Source: an uncultured Mycoplasmatota bacterium
GTDB taxonomy: Bacteria > Bacillota_I > Bacilli_A > RF39 > UBA660
DNA: 51,948 bases
Direction of reading: 5' to 3'
NCBI GenBank assembly: GCA_946402735.1
Contig: CAMIXH010000002.1
Span: 374,080-426,027, forward strand
Made by a program: the position numbers and the translations under genes. The notes beneath the pieces are model-generated. The model did not search any database, had not been told where the DNA came from, and was given only the letters and a program-made list of their open reading frames with translations. The first letter of the stretch is position 1. Every line of letters begins with the position of its first letter. Shown here one piece after another: positions 43,675 to 51,689 of the stretch.

Positions 43675-44115
43675 ATTAATTTTACGGCTTTGGTCGAGTT
43701 GAATTTCTCTTGTATCTACCCTTGGTTACCCTTAGGCAATTTCTTTTTAAAGATACAAATCATATGTTGCCAGTATGATCACTCGATCACCACTTAGTCC
43801 GCACCTCAATCTTTATAATAAAGGACACGCTAGAGGTTTTCCCAAACAAATAAATGTCACTTTTATTCGCTGTTGCAACTTATTTTTCAAATAAATATCC
43901 CAATAAGTCACTCACGACATGCGCTTTCATATTCGTCGATGTGAAGAAAGGAAATTTCATATATGCCATTATATAATATCCTTAAATCTAAAATTATACA
44001 TTTGCCCCAATCTGGGCGAGAGAAGCAAAACATATAAAGTATCTCTTTGCGCAATTGGTAGATTTTTAGGCCTACCTTCTAGTGAGATATTTGACTAGCA
44101 TAGTGCTCCACACAC
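43650..44115 (-). ncRNA. structured ncRNA, unidentified (about 466 nt)
   Basis: A 550-base gene-free gap that is clearly GC-richer than its surroundings and has a perfect minus-strand promoter. Visible helices: TATCTC (44084-44089)/GAGATA (44040-44045) enclosing GGTAG/CTACC (44057-44061/44072-44076); GCCC-AGATTG-GGGC (44004-44017); and TTGTATCT/AGATACAA (43751-43758/43710-43717). GTCC/GGAC and CCTC/GAGG cross each other (43797-43836) to form a pseudoknot. It lacks tmRNA hallmarks (no tRNA-like end or tag) and RNase P core motifs. Class unknown. Confidence 0.72.
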
Positions 44116-44121
44116 GAAAGA

Positions 44122-44150
44122 ATTATAACATAAATTCATATAAATGTCAA
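44122..44150 (-). promoter_or_regulatory. consensus sigma-A promoter of the minus-strand RNA
   Basis: Minus strand TTGACA (44145-44150), 17-base spacer, TATAAT (44122-44127): both boxes perfect. Start predicted at G44115. It is back to back with the argS promoter. Confidence 0.9.
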
Positions 44151-44165
44151 AAGAGAGTAAAATTA

Positions 44166-44193
44166 TTGAATAATATTTACTTTGTGCTATAAT
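44166..44193 (+). promoter_or_regulatory. promoter of argS
   Basis: TTGAAT (44166-44171), 16-base spacer, TATAAT (44188-44193) with TGC extension. Confidence 0.7.
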
Positions 44194-44219
44194 CTATGTA
44201 TGAAATGGAGAGGTGCGTT

Positions 44220-45944
44220 ATGAGTTTTATTAAAGAAACTGAAGAATATTTAATTAACTTGTTATCTAGACTTGGATATGAACTAGATAACGTTGTTTTG
44301 GAGTGTTCTTCTCGACGTGACCTAGGAGAATTTCAAATAAATTGTGCAATGAGTTTAGCAAAAAAATATGGAAAGAATCCAAGAGAGATTGCTCAAACTA
44401 TTGTTGATAATTTAGATGATAGATTTGATAATGTTAATATTGCTGGACCAGGATTTATTAATGTAAGTATTAATAAAAATAAATTACTTGAGAAGATGAA
44501 TAATTCAATTAATAATTTTGATGAATTAATTGATAAACAAGAAAAGAAAAAAATTATTATTGATTATGGTGGCGCTAATGCTGCAAAAGCATTACATGTT
44601 GGTCATATGAGAAGTGCCAATATTGGTGAATCTTTAAAAAGATTAGCTATTGCTTTAGGAAATGATGTTATTGGAGATGTTCATTTAGGAGATTTAGGTA
44701 GACAATCTGGAATGGTTATTTCTGAAATAAAGAAAAGAAAACCAAATTTATGTTATTTTGATCCTAATTATAAAGGAGAATATCCTAAATTAGAAGTAAC
44801 TCCTGAAGAATTAGCAATTTATTATCCTACAGCAAGTGCTGCAGCTAAAGAAGATCCTGAAAGAATGGAAGAGGTAAGACAAATTACTGCTTATGTTGAT
44901 GAAGGAAAAGAACCATACTTTAGTATGTGGAAAGATATTGTTGAAGTATCTGGAAATGAAATTAAAAAAGTATATGATTATTTAAATTGTAATTTTGAAT
45001 TATGGGAAGGAGAACTTAGTTCTCTACAATATATAGAACCAACACTTAAAGTTTTAGAACCATATATGTATGAATCAGAAGGCGCTAAAGTAATAGATGT
45101 TGTTAAAGAGGATGATAAAGTGGAAATACCTCCTTTAATAGTAATCAAAAATGACGGAGCGTCAATTTATGCAACTAGGGATTTAGCTACTATATATAGT
45201 AGGGTAACAAAATATGATCCAAAAGAAATATGGTATGTTGTTGATAGCAGACAATCATTATATTTTGAACAAGTATTTAGAGCATCATATAAATCAAAAT
45301 TAGTTAAAGAAGATTGTGTACTTAATCATTATGGATTTGGTACTATGAATGGTAAAGATGGTAAACCATTTAAAACAAGAGATGGTGGAGTTCTAGAATT
45401 AAATACTTTATTAAATCTTGTTAAAGAAGAATTAACTAAGAGAATGAATAAATATGATAATGATGAAGAAAAGAATGAAATACTTGATAAACTAACAGTA
45501 GCAACAGTTAAATATGCTGACCTTTCTCCATCAAGAACAACTGATTACATATTTGATATAGAAAAGTTCTGTTCATTTGAAGGAAAAACAGGTCCATATA
45601 TTTTATATACTATGGTAAGAATTAATTCTATTTTAAATAAATCAAATATAGATAGAGTAGAAATAAAAGATATTTATAGTGATACTGAAAGAGATATATA
45701 CATTAAACTATTAGAACTATCAAGAATATTAAATAAATCATATAGCGAAAAGACATTAAGTTATATTTGTGAATTCTTATTTGATTTATGTAGTTTATTT
45801 AATAAATTCTATGGTGAAACAAATATTATTAATGAAACTGATGAAGATAAAAAGAATACATATTTATCTATGTTAAAGTTAATATATAATACATGTGAAA
45901 AATTACTTGATATACTTGCCATTAAAATTCCAAATAAGATGTAG
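44220..45944 (+). CDS. argS: arginyl-tRNA synthetase
   Basis: Class I synthetase charging tRNA-Arg. The 574-residue protein has the N-terminal Add-1 domain (1-100), the HIGH-type motif HVGH (126-129) and the KMSKS-equivalent GKDGKPFKTRDGG. The latter lacks a true KMSK, as in many Firmicutes ArgRS. The C-terminal part is an anticodon-binding helical domain with FDIEKFCSFEGKTGPYILYT. The ATG at 44220 follows GGAGAGGT; an ATG at 44196 lies too close to the predicted transcription start and is rejected. A strong terminator follows. Confidence 0.97.
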   Translation: MSFIKETEEYLINLLSRLGYELDNVVLECSSRRDLGEFQINCAMSLAKKYGKNPREIAQTIVDNLDDRFDNVNIAGPGFINVSINKNKLLEKMNNSINNFDELIDKQEKKKIIIDYGGANAAKALHVGHMRSANIGESLKRLAIALGNDVIGDVHLGDLGRQSGMVISEIKKRKPNLCYFDPNYKGEYPKLEVTPEELAIYYPTASAAAKEDPERMEEVRQITAYVDEGKEPYFSMWKDIVEVSGNEIKKVYDYLNCNFELWEGELSSLQYIEPTLKVLEPYMYESEGAKVIDVVKEDDKVEIPPLIVIKNDGASIYATRDLATIYSRVTKYDPKEIWYVVDSRQSLYFEQVFRASYKSKLVKEDCVLNHYGFGTMNGKDGKPFKTRDGGVLELNTLLNLVKEELTKRMNKYDNDEEKNEILDKLTVATVKYADLSPSRTTDYIFDIEKFCSFEGKTGPYILYTMVRINSILNKSNIDRVEIKDIYSDTERDIYIKLLELSRILNKSYSEKTLSYICEFLFDLCSLFNKFYGETNIINETDEDKKNTYLSMLKLIYNTCEKLLDILAIKIPNKM

Positions 45945-45975
45945 AAAAGGTAATAAAAAAATTACCTTTTTTTAT
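45945..45975 (+). terminator. intrinsic terminator of argS
   Basis: AAAAGGTAAT/ATTACCTTTT hairpin followed by T-run. Confidence 0.87.
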
Positions 45976-45996
45976 TGAAAAGAGTTAAAAAAATTG

Positions 45997-46025
45997 TTGT
46001 TTATTATATTTTTATATGATATAAT
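45997..46025 (+). promoter_or_regulatory. sigma-A promoter of rpsF-ssb-rpsR
   Basis: TTGTTT (45997-46002), 17-base spacer, TATAAT (46020-46025). Confidence 0.75.
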
Positions 46026-46029
46026 ACCT

Positions 46030-46085
46030 TCGAACGAAAAGTTCCTTGCTTCTTTATAGAAGCCGATTAGACCAAAAGGAGGTGT
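46030..46085 (+). promoter_or_regulatory. candidate S6:S18 ribosomal leader
   Basis: The rpsF leader has two small hairpins, GAAC/GTTC and GCTTC-TTTATA-GAAGC, the second followed by CCGATTAGACC before the RBS AAAAGGAGGT. S6:S18 leaders that mimic the 16S binding site through a CCG element are known upstream of rpsF; this one is a plausible member. Confidence 0.5.
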
Positions 46086-46089
46086 AATA

Positions 46090-46377
46090 ATGAATAAATA
46101 TGAAATAATGTTTATCGTTAGAACTGACATCGATGAAAAGACAGGAAAAGATACAGTTGCTGCTTTTTCTAAAGTACTAACTGATATGAAAGCTAAAATC
46201 ATTAATACTAAAGATATGGGACAAAAGAAATTAGCTTATCCTATTAAAAAACAACCTAGAGGAAACTATTATGTTCTTGAAGTAGAAGCTAGCGCTGCTG
46301 CTGTAAAAGAATTTGATAGAAAAGCTAAAATTGATGAAAACATCTTAAGACATATTGTCATAAGAGAAGAGGAGTAA
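46090..46377 (+). CDS. rpsF: ribosomal protein bS6
   Basis: 30S protein that binds with S18 to the central domain of 16S rRNA. The 95-residue protein has MNKYEIMFIVRTDIDEK, the MGQKKLAYPIKKQPRGNYYVLEVEA core and RHIVIREEE at the end, without the long acidic tail of E. coli S6. It heads rpsF-ssb-rpsR, the usual Firmicutes order. RBS AAAAGGAGGT. Confidence 0.97.
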   Translation: MNKYEIMFIVRTDIDEKTGKDTVAAFSKVLTDMKAKIINTKDMGQKKLAYPIKKQPRGNYYVLEVEASAAAVKEFDRKAKIDENILRHIVIREEE

Positions 46378-46380
46378 TTA

Positions 46381-46851
46381 ATGAATAAGATTATATTAGT
46401 TGGAAGACTAACAAAGGATCCTGAAGTAAGAACAACAAGTGCTGGATTTAATACTGTTAATTTCACAGTTGCAGTTAATAGAAATTTTAAAAATAAAGAT
46501 GGAAACTATGATGCTGATTTCTTACCATGTGTAGCATTTAGACAAACAGCTGATTTTATATCTAAATTCTTCAAAAAAGGAAATATGATTTCTTTAGATG
46601 GAAGAGTACAAACTAGAAATTATGATGCACAAGATGGTACTAAGAGATATGTTACAGAAGTAGTAGTTGAAAATGTAGAATTTGTAGGTGGAAAGAACGA
46701 AGGTGGTTCTGCTCCATCAAATACAGATTATGTTGATGAACCAGCTGCAGCACCAATAGATGAAATGCCAGAATATGATATTCCAACTTCAGATCCATAT
46801 GAAAATTATGATAAAGAAGTATCACTAAGTGATAACGATTTACCATTTTAA
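46381..46851 (+). CDS. ssb: single-stranded DNA-binding protein
   Basis: Coats single-stranded DNA in replication and repair. The 156-residue protein has an OB fold (1-108: MNKIILVGRLTKDPEVRTT, NFKNKDGNYDADFLPCVAFRQTADFISKFFKKGNMI). An Ala/Pro/Asp-rich linker follows. The C-terminal tip DNDLPF is the site that binds partner proteins. It starts three bases after rpsF, with RBS GAGGAG. Confidence 0.97.
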   Translation: MNKIILVGRLTKDPEVRTTSAGFNTVNFTVAVNRNFKNKDGNYDADFLPCVAFRQTADFISKFFKKGNMISLDGRVQTRNYDAQDGTKRYVTEVVVENVEFVGGKNEGGSAPSNTDYVDEPAAAPIDEMPEYDIPTSDPYENYDKEVSLSDNDLPF

Positions 46852-46865
46852 GGAGGAAATGAATA

Positions 46866-47078
46866 ATGGCTGAATTTTATAGAAGAAAAAAAGTATGTCA
46901 AATGTGTGCTGGTAAAACAGTAGATTATAAAGATGTAGCTATTGTATCTAAATATATAAATGAAAAAGGTAAAATATTACCAAGAAGAATGACAGGTGCA
47001 TGTGCTAAACATCAAAGACATATAGCTAATCAAATTAAGATTGCTAGATATATGGCTTTATTACCATATACAAAATAA
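46866..47078 (+). CDS. rpsR: ribosomal protein bS18
   Basis: 30S partner of S6. The 70-residue protein has [16 protein letters not shown] and [16 protein letters not shown], with C11, C14, C46 and H49 forming a possible zinc site (C+ form). RBS AAGGAGG. A GAAC-stem terminator follows. Confidence 0.97.
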   Translation: MAEFYRRKKVCQMCAGKTVDYKDVAIVSKYINEKGKILPRRMTGACAKHQRHIANQIKIARYMALLPYTK

Positions 47079-47101
47079 TAGTTCTTATGAACTATTTTTT
47101 T
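47077..47101 (+). terminator. intrinsic terminator of rpsF-ssb-rpsR
   Basis: AATAGTTC-TTAT-GAACTATT followed by T-run, overlapping the rpsR stop. Confidence 0.87.
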
Positions 47102-47120
47102 ATGTATAAAAAAAGAAGAA

Positions 47121-47798
47121 TTAATTTCTTCTTCTTGATAGTAATAAAATTCTTGCTATATAAAGTGCTTCAGCTAAGAACCCTGCTACATATGTCATAG
47201 CAGCAGCAGTTAATACTCTTTTAACACCAGATAATTCATCATCTGTAATTAATCCTAATTCTTTTAGTTGAATTTTTGCTCTTCTTGATGCATCAAATTC
47301 AACTGGTAAAGTAATTAGTTGAAATAATAAACCACAACATAGTAATACTATTCCTATTTCTAATAAACCACTAAATTCTAATATAAAACCTAATACTATG
47401 ATTAATGATGAAAATTTTGATGTAATGTTTACCAGTGGTACCATTTTTTGTCTAAATTGAAAAAATGAATATTGTTCTTTATCTTGAATAGCGTGTCCAC
47501 ATTCATGAGCAGCTACTGAGATAGCAGAGATAGAATCATCATTATATATTGATTCTGATAATGATACGCATTTAGTTTTAGGACTATAATGATCTGTTAA
47601 ACTACCACTTACTTGTTCAATTCCTACATGACCAAGTCCATTTCTTTCAAGTATCATTTTAGCAACATCTTTTCCTTTAAGATTACCACTACTTTTTATT
47701 TTTGAATATTTATTATATCTTGATTTAATCGTACCTTGTGCAATTAAAGGTAAAACAATTATTAGTATTAATAGAATAAAATCACTATAATAATACAT
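47121..47798 (-). CDS. YugP-like zinc metallopeptidase, membrane protein
   Basis: Predicted membrane-bound neutral zinc peptidase of the YugP family. The 225-residue protein has an N-terminal membrane helix (6-22) and HECGH (98-102; H98, E99, H102 for metal binding and catalysis) preceded by ISVAAHECGHAIQD. Two further hydrophobic helices (about 125-165) and a C-terminal one follow. LPVEFDASRRA (third ligand region) and RVLTAAAMTYVAG are typical. Substrate unknown. Its promoter is an extended -10 just after the YfcC-like gene terminator. Confidence 0.9.
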   Translation of the reverse strand: MYYYSDFILLILIIVLPLIAQGTIKSRYNKYSKIKSSGNLKGKDVAKMILERNGLGHVGIEQVSGSLTDHYSPKTKCVSLSESIYNDDSISAISVAAHECGHAIQDKEQYSFFQFRQKMVPLVNITSKFSSLIIVLGFILEFSGLLEIGIVLLCCGLLFQLITLPVEFDASRRAKIQLKELGLITDDELSGVKRVLTAAAMTYVAGFLAEALYIARILLLSRRRN

Positions 47799-47815
47799 AT
47801 TTAATCACCAATAAA

Positions 47816-47821
47816 ATTATA
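47816..47821 (-). promoter_or_regulatory. extended -10 promoter of the YugP-like gene
   Basis: Minus strand TGGTATAAT directly after the T-run of the upstream terminator; no good -35. Confidence 0.55.
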
Positions 47822-47823
47822 CC

Positions 47824-47855
47824 ATAAAAAAAGAATGTAATTTATACATTCTTTT
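47824..47855 (-). terminator. intrinsic terminator of the YfcC-like gene
   Basis: AGAATGTA/TACATTCT on the minus strand with loop TAAAT, then seven T. Confidence 0.85.
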
Positions 47856-47866
47856 ATATTTAATCA

Positions 47867-49309
47867 TTAAATGAATTTTGCAATTAATAATACTATTAAT
47901 GAAATTCCAAATAAACATAATGATAATTTCCAAGTTTTCTTGATCCATTCTTTGTATGAAACATTTAAATATGTTAATCCAAATGCAACTAACATACTTG
48001 TTGGTGCTACAAACATTGTACATCCATAAATTGATTGAGTCATTAATGCAACTACCATTTTGTTTGCACCATCAACAGCTCCAATTTGTGGAGTAATATA
48101 ATTAGCAACATATAATACATCTACATGTAATACAGATCCAATTGCAATTAGAATTGAACTAATAATTACACTAAATTTATTACTAATTCCAAGAATGAAT
48201 TTTGCTATTGTTGGGAAGAACATGTTCATACCAGCAAAGTAAATAACTGTGAAACATAACATAATCATTAAAGCTGGTTTTAACATCTTTTTAACACCTT
48301 CAGCCATTGCTTCAAATGTACTTTCTAATTTATAGATTCTTCCAAGTAATAGAGCAAATACTAATAATACTACAGACATTTCAGAATAGAACCAACTACC
48401 AAATTCTCCAATAGTACCAAATAACTTATTAATAATAGCTATCTTTTCAGTACCATGTTGAACTCCTTCAATTGTGAAGTGTAAGTATGGTAACTTTGGA
48501 CTCCATCCCATAACTTTTGAATGTAGATTAGTAAAGAAACTAACTTTAAATGTATCAACCCAGTTTGTACAAGCTAGTACTAAGATTAATCCTATTACTA
48601 TAAATGTAACAATAATTCCAGCAGTTGAATACTTATTTGAAGTTTTTTCTCCTAAATATAAATCATCTTCTTCAGCTTTTTTAGCATCAGCTTTAGATCT
48701 TTTTGCTCTAGATAAGAAAATCATTTCAGCAACAAAGCAAACGATAAATAATACTAATTTGTAATAAAAACCATCTGTTTGTCCTATACTTAACATTGAA
48801 GCAGTAACGCCAGTAGTATTAGCTCCCATTAAGTTACCAATAGTACCTACTAACATAGAACCAAATACAGCAACTATAGTTGTGATTTTATCATAACCCA
48901 TAGCTAGTAAAATACTAATTATAAATGGTACAAATATGAATAATAAGAATCCATATTCAAATACAGCAGTTAATACAGCAATGACAAATGCAGATAAGAT
49001 TAATACTGCAAATTCTCTGCCACCACAATTACTAACGATTCTTTCTATCCAAGCTCTATATTTTCCTGTTTTGTTTAGTACTCCATAGAAAGCACCAACA
49101 CAAATTAAGAAGATAAATGTTTGTAAGAAATATTCGAATTCAAATGACCCAAATATTAATGAAAAATAATCAAAGAAACCAATATTCTTCATTTGCATAT
49201 CCATTAGGGCACCATTATAGTAATAACTTGCTGAGAAAAACCATGTCGCTACAACCATTCCTAACAATATAAACATTATTATTTTAAATAATCCTGTTTT
49301 TTTCTTCAT
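47867..49309 (-). CDS. YfcC/DcuC-like ion-transporter superfamily permease
   Basis: Probable carrier for dicarboxylates, amino acids or related anions. The 480-residue protein has about 11-12 membrane helices, with re-entrant-type segments rich in Gly/Thr (SMLVGTIGNLMGANTTGVTAS, MTQSIYGCTMFVAPTSMLVAFGLTYL) characteristic of YfcC and the wider IT superfamily. A hydrophilic loop rich in Lys/Ala/Asp lies near residue 205-220. The substrate cannot be told. RBS AAGGAGGAATAAG. It is flanked by terminators, so it is monocistronic. Confidence 0.82.
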   Translation of the reverse strand: MKKKTGLFKIIMFILLGMVVATWFFSASYYYNGALMDMQMKNIGFFDYFSLIFGSFEFEYFLQTFIFLICVGAFYGVLNKTGKYRAWIERIVSNCGGREFAVLILSAFVIAVLTAVFEYGFLLFIFVPFIISILLAMGYDKITTIVAVFGSMLVGTIGNLMGANTTGVTASMLSIGQTDGFYYKLVLFIVCFVAEMIFLSRAKRSKADAKKAEEDDLYLGEKTSNKYSTAGIIVTFIVIGLILVLACTNWVDTFKVSFFTNLHSKVMGWSPKLPYLHFTIEGVQHGTEKIAIINKLFGTIGEFGSWFYSEMSVVLLVFALLLGRIYKLESTFEAMAEGVKKMLKPALMIMLCFTVIYFAGMNMFFPTIAKFILGISNKFSVIISSILIAIGSVLHVDVLYVANYITPQIGAVDGANKMVVALMTQSIYGCTMFVAPTSMLVAFGLTYLNVSYKEWIKKTWKLSLCLFGISLIVLLIAKFI

Positions 49310-49331
49310 TTCTTATTCCTCCTTAACACTT

Positions 49332-49361
49332 ATTATAGCATAAAAAAATTAGGCAGTACAA
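49332..49361 (-). promoter_or_regulatory. promoter of the YfcC-like gene, overlapping dus terminator
   Basis: Minus strand TTGTAC (49356-49361), 18-base spacer, TATAAT (49332-49337) with TGC extension. The spacer is the terminator T-run. Confidence 0.6.
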
Positions 49362-49379
49362 GAAAATACCTAATTTTTA
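49342..49379 (-). terminator. intrinsic terminator of dus
   Basis: AAATTAGG/CCTAATTT on the minus strand with a 15-base loop, then T-run. Confidence 0.78.
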
Positions 49380-50347
49380 ATGAGATTATAAGCTTTTTCA
49401 ACACACTTATCAAATTCATCTTTTGTTTTACTCATAGCTAGTTCATTTTTTATTTCTTTTGAACCAGGAATATATTTTAAATATGCTAATGCATGTGTTT
49501 TAATATCGAGTAAAGCTTTTCTTTCTCCTTCATTTTTTTCTATTAAATTATAATGAGTAACTATCATATCAATTCTATCTTTAAAAGATGGTTTATCAAT
49601 AACATTATTATGTTCAATATACTCAACACATTCTTTAATAAACCAAGGATTACCTATAGTAGCTCTACCTATCATAATAGCATCACAACCAGTTTCATCT
49701 AACATTCTTTTAGCATCTTCTATAGTTTGAATATCGCCATTGCCTATAACTGGAATAGTAACTGACCTTTTTACTTGTTTAATTAAATTCCAATCAGATT
49801 TACCAGTGTATCCTTGTTCTCTTGTTCTTGGATGAATCGCTATTGCACTGGCACCTGCTTTTTCAATTAGCTTAGCAACTTCTACACAGTTAATAGAATT
49901 TTTATCCCAACCACTTCTTATTTTAACAGTTACTGGAATATCAACATTATCAACTATTTCTTTTACAATTTCATAAATCTTTTGTGGATTTTTAAGTAGA
50001 CCAGATCCAGCCTGTGATTTTAATGCTACTTTTGGAACAGGGCAACCCATATTTAAATCTAAAATATCTGGTTTAATATTATCATTAACAAATTTGGCAG
50101 CTTTAACAAAACTTTCTATATCACTACCAAATATTTGTATACTAATTGGTCTTTCATATTCATTTATTTTTAATAAATCTAATGTCTTTTTACTATTATA
50201 GACTATTCCTTTATCACTAACCATTTCAGAATAAATAAGACCTGCTCCCATTGTTTTAATAATATATCTATAACTTTCATTTGATATACCTGCCATAGGA
50301 GCAAAGACAATTCTATTTTTAATTTCTACATTGCCAATCTTCCACAT
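49370..50347 (-). CDS. dusB: tRNA-dihydrouridine synthase (DusB-like)
   Basis: FMN-dependent reduction of uridines in the tRNA D loop. The 325-residue protein starts MWKIGNVEIKNRIVFAPMAGIS, has the catalytic cysteine C102 in LDLNMGCPVPKV, IRSGWD, RTREQGYTG and GNGDI motifs, and a C-terminal helical domain. I choose the ATG at 50347 (RBS GGTGA); a 20-codon upstream extension lacks similarity and an RBS. In B. subtilis dusB lies elsewhere near the left arm. It is followed by a terminator. Confidence 0.93.
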   Translation of the reverse strand: MWKIGNVEIKNRIVFAPMAGISNESYRYIIKTMGAGLIYSEMVSDKGIVYNSKKTLDLLKINEYERPISIQIFGSDIESFVKAAKFVNDNIKPDILDLNMGCPVPKVALKSQAGSGLLKNPQKIYEIVKEIVDNVDIPVTVKIRSGWDKNSINCVEVAKLIEKAGASAIAIHPRTREQGYTGKSDWNLIKQVKRSVTIPVIGNGDIQTIEDAKRMLDETGCDAIMIGRATIGNPWFIKECVEYIEHNNVIDKPSFKDRIDMIVTHYNLIEKNEGERKALLDIKTHALAYLKYIPGSKEIKNELAMSKTKDEFDKCVEKAYNLIKN

Positions 50348-50393
50348 TTTTTTCACCAAAAATAATTTATCATTATAATTATTTAATTGCAAT

Positions 50394-50421
50394 AAAAAAG
50401 TTTTCATTAATTGAAAACTTT
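50394..50421 (-). terminator. intrinsic terminator of the surface-protein gene
   Basis: AAAGTTTTC-AATTAAT-GAAAACTTT on the minus strand, then T-run. Confidence 0.83.
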
Positions 50422-50426
50422 AATTA

Positions 50427-51461
50427 TTAATTTGCTATAGCAGTACATGTTATATCTTTTGAAACATTTAAGAATATGAAGTTTGCTGTTCCATCAGGAT
50501 CTGTTGTTTTACTACTTGGTTTAACATTACATGATAATTCTACTACTGATCCATCTTGTGGTTTAATAGATATTCTTCCATCTGTTCCTTTTTTAATTTG
50601 TTGAGATGCACTACCTGATACTATTGTTAAATTACTTGGTACTGTAACTTTTAATGTATATAATACAATAGGTATCTTTTTATAAGTAACTGTACATGTT
50701 GTATTATCAGTTATTCTTGTAATTGTTAGTGTATTACTTTTAATAGAACCATTTTGATTATTTGTACATTTAACAGTTGGTTTTTCATAACCATCTTTTG
50801 CTTTAACTATTACATTAACATCACTACCATACTTTTGAATTTCAGTAGTGCTTCCTGTTCCATTAACTACACTTATTTTTGCTTTAAATTTCATTATTTC
50901 AAAATTAACTTTACAAGCTATTGCTTCCATTACAGAATTAATTGTAAGTGTACTTGATGATATATCATATACAGCTTCATTATTATTTGAACAAACTACA
51001 TTTTTATATTTATATCCTTCATTAGGAACAACATTAAATGTACCTTCACTTTCTCTTGGAATCATAAATTTTCCATCATCATCATTTTCAACAACACCAT
51101 TTGTAGCTGTTATAGACACTTCATATTGACTATAAGCAAAATATAAACTACAAACTGATTCTTTGTCTTCACTTGGTGTGAATTTCCAAAGATTTTTATC
51201 AAAAGTACCACTTAATCCGTTTGTACATTTATATAATGAAAATACATATTTAACTTCGCTATCTTTATCATTAACTGGCATTTCAACAACTTTATCATCT
51301 TCAAGGTAGTATTCATATGATACTAATTTACTTGGAGTAGGAGTTGGAGTAGGTGGATTAACTTCACCATTTTTCTTGCCATGTTCAATAAGTCCTATTA
51401 TTGAAGCAGTTGTTGTCAATAAAAAACATATACTTAAAAAAATAATAAGTATTTTTTTCAT
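50427..51461 (-). CDS. secreted or surface repeat protein
   Basis: No family recognised with certainty. The 344-residue protein has a signal-like or anchoring N-terminal segment (3-25) and a PPTPTPTPS linker (36-44). It then has about four modules of 60-80 residues, each with a cysteine near the start and one near the end: KCTNG...SVCSLYF, VCSNN...AIACKVNF, KCTNNQNG...TTCTVTYKK and LSCNV...ITCTAIAN. The modules resemble bacterial immunoglobulin-like or InlB-type repeats with predicted disulfides. No LPXTG or second anchor is seen, so the N-terminal helix may hold it to the membrane. Own promoter and terminator. Confidence 0.75.
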   Translation of the reverse strand: MKKILIIFLSICFLLTTTASIIGLIEHGKKNGEVNPPTPTPTPSKLVSYEYYLEDDKVVEMPVNDKDSEVKYVFSLYKCTNGLSGTFDKNLWKFTPSEDKESVCSLYFAYSQYEVSITATNGVVENDDDGKFMIPRESEGTFNVVPNEGYKYKNVVCSNNNEAVYDISSSTLTINSVMEAIACKVNFEIMKFKAKISVVNGTGSTTEIQKYGSDVNVIVKAKDGYEKPTVKCTNNQNGSIKSNTLTITRITDNTTCTVTYKKIPIVLYTLKVTVPSNLTIVSGSASQQIKKGTDGRISIKPQDGSVVELSCNVKPSSKTTDPDGTANFIFLNVSKDITCTAIAN

Positions 51462-51486
51462 ATTAACCCCTCCATATTATAGTTTA

Positions 51487-51515
51487 ATTTTATAATGATA
51501 TACATTTAAAGTCAA
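51487..51515 (-). promoter_or_regulatory. sigma-A promoter of the surface-protein gene
   Basis: Minus strand TTGACT (51510-51515), 17-base spacer, TAAAAT (51487-51492). Confidence 0.75.
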
Positions 51516-51566
51516 TAATGTAGGAAAAATTATGGTGTAAAAAAGGTACAAAATAATAAAAAATGT

Positions 51567-51595
51567 TTGACATTACATTAATGTTTTTATATAAT
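51567..51595 (+). promoter_or_regulatory. consensus sigma-A promoter of rplM
   Basis: TTGACA (51567-51572), 17-base spacer, TATAAT (51590-51595): both boxes perfect. Confidence 0.9.
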
Positions 51596-51601
51596 ATTCC
51601 C

Positions 51602-51680
51602 GGTACATTTTAATGGAGATGCAGTTTCTGTGGGATAGAAATGTCATAGTTGCAAATATGGCGGCATTGAAATTAGGAAG
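51602..51680 (+). promoter_or_regulatory. candidate L13 ribosomal leader
   Basis: An 80-base leader, GC-richer than its flanks, before the rplM RBS. It includes GGAGATGCAGTTTCTG and ATGGCGGCATTG. L13 leaders are a known autoregulatory class in Firmicutes; position and composition fit, but I have not matched a consensus. Confidence 0.55.
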
Positions 51681-51689
51681 GAATTAATT

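Noticed and set aside
43650-44115. tmRNA or RNase P RNA
   Set aside because: Neither strand has a tRNA-like 3' end with GGTTCGA, a tag peptide frame, or the GAGGAAAGTCC-type RNase P core.
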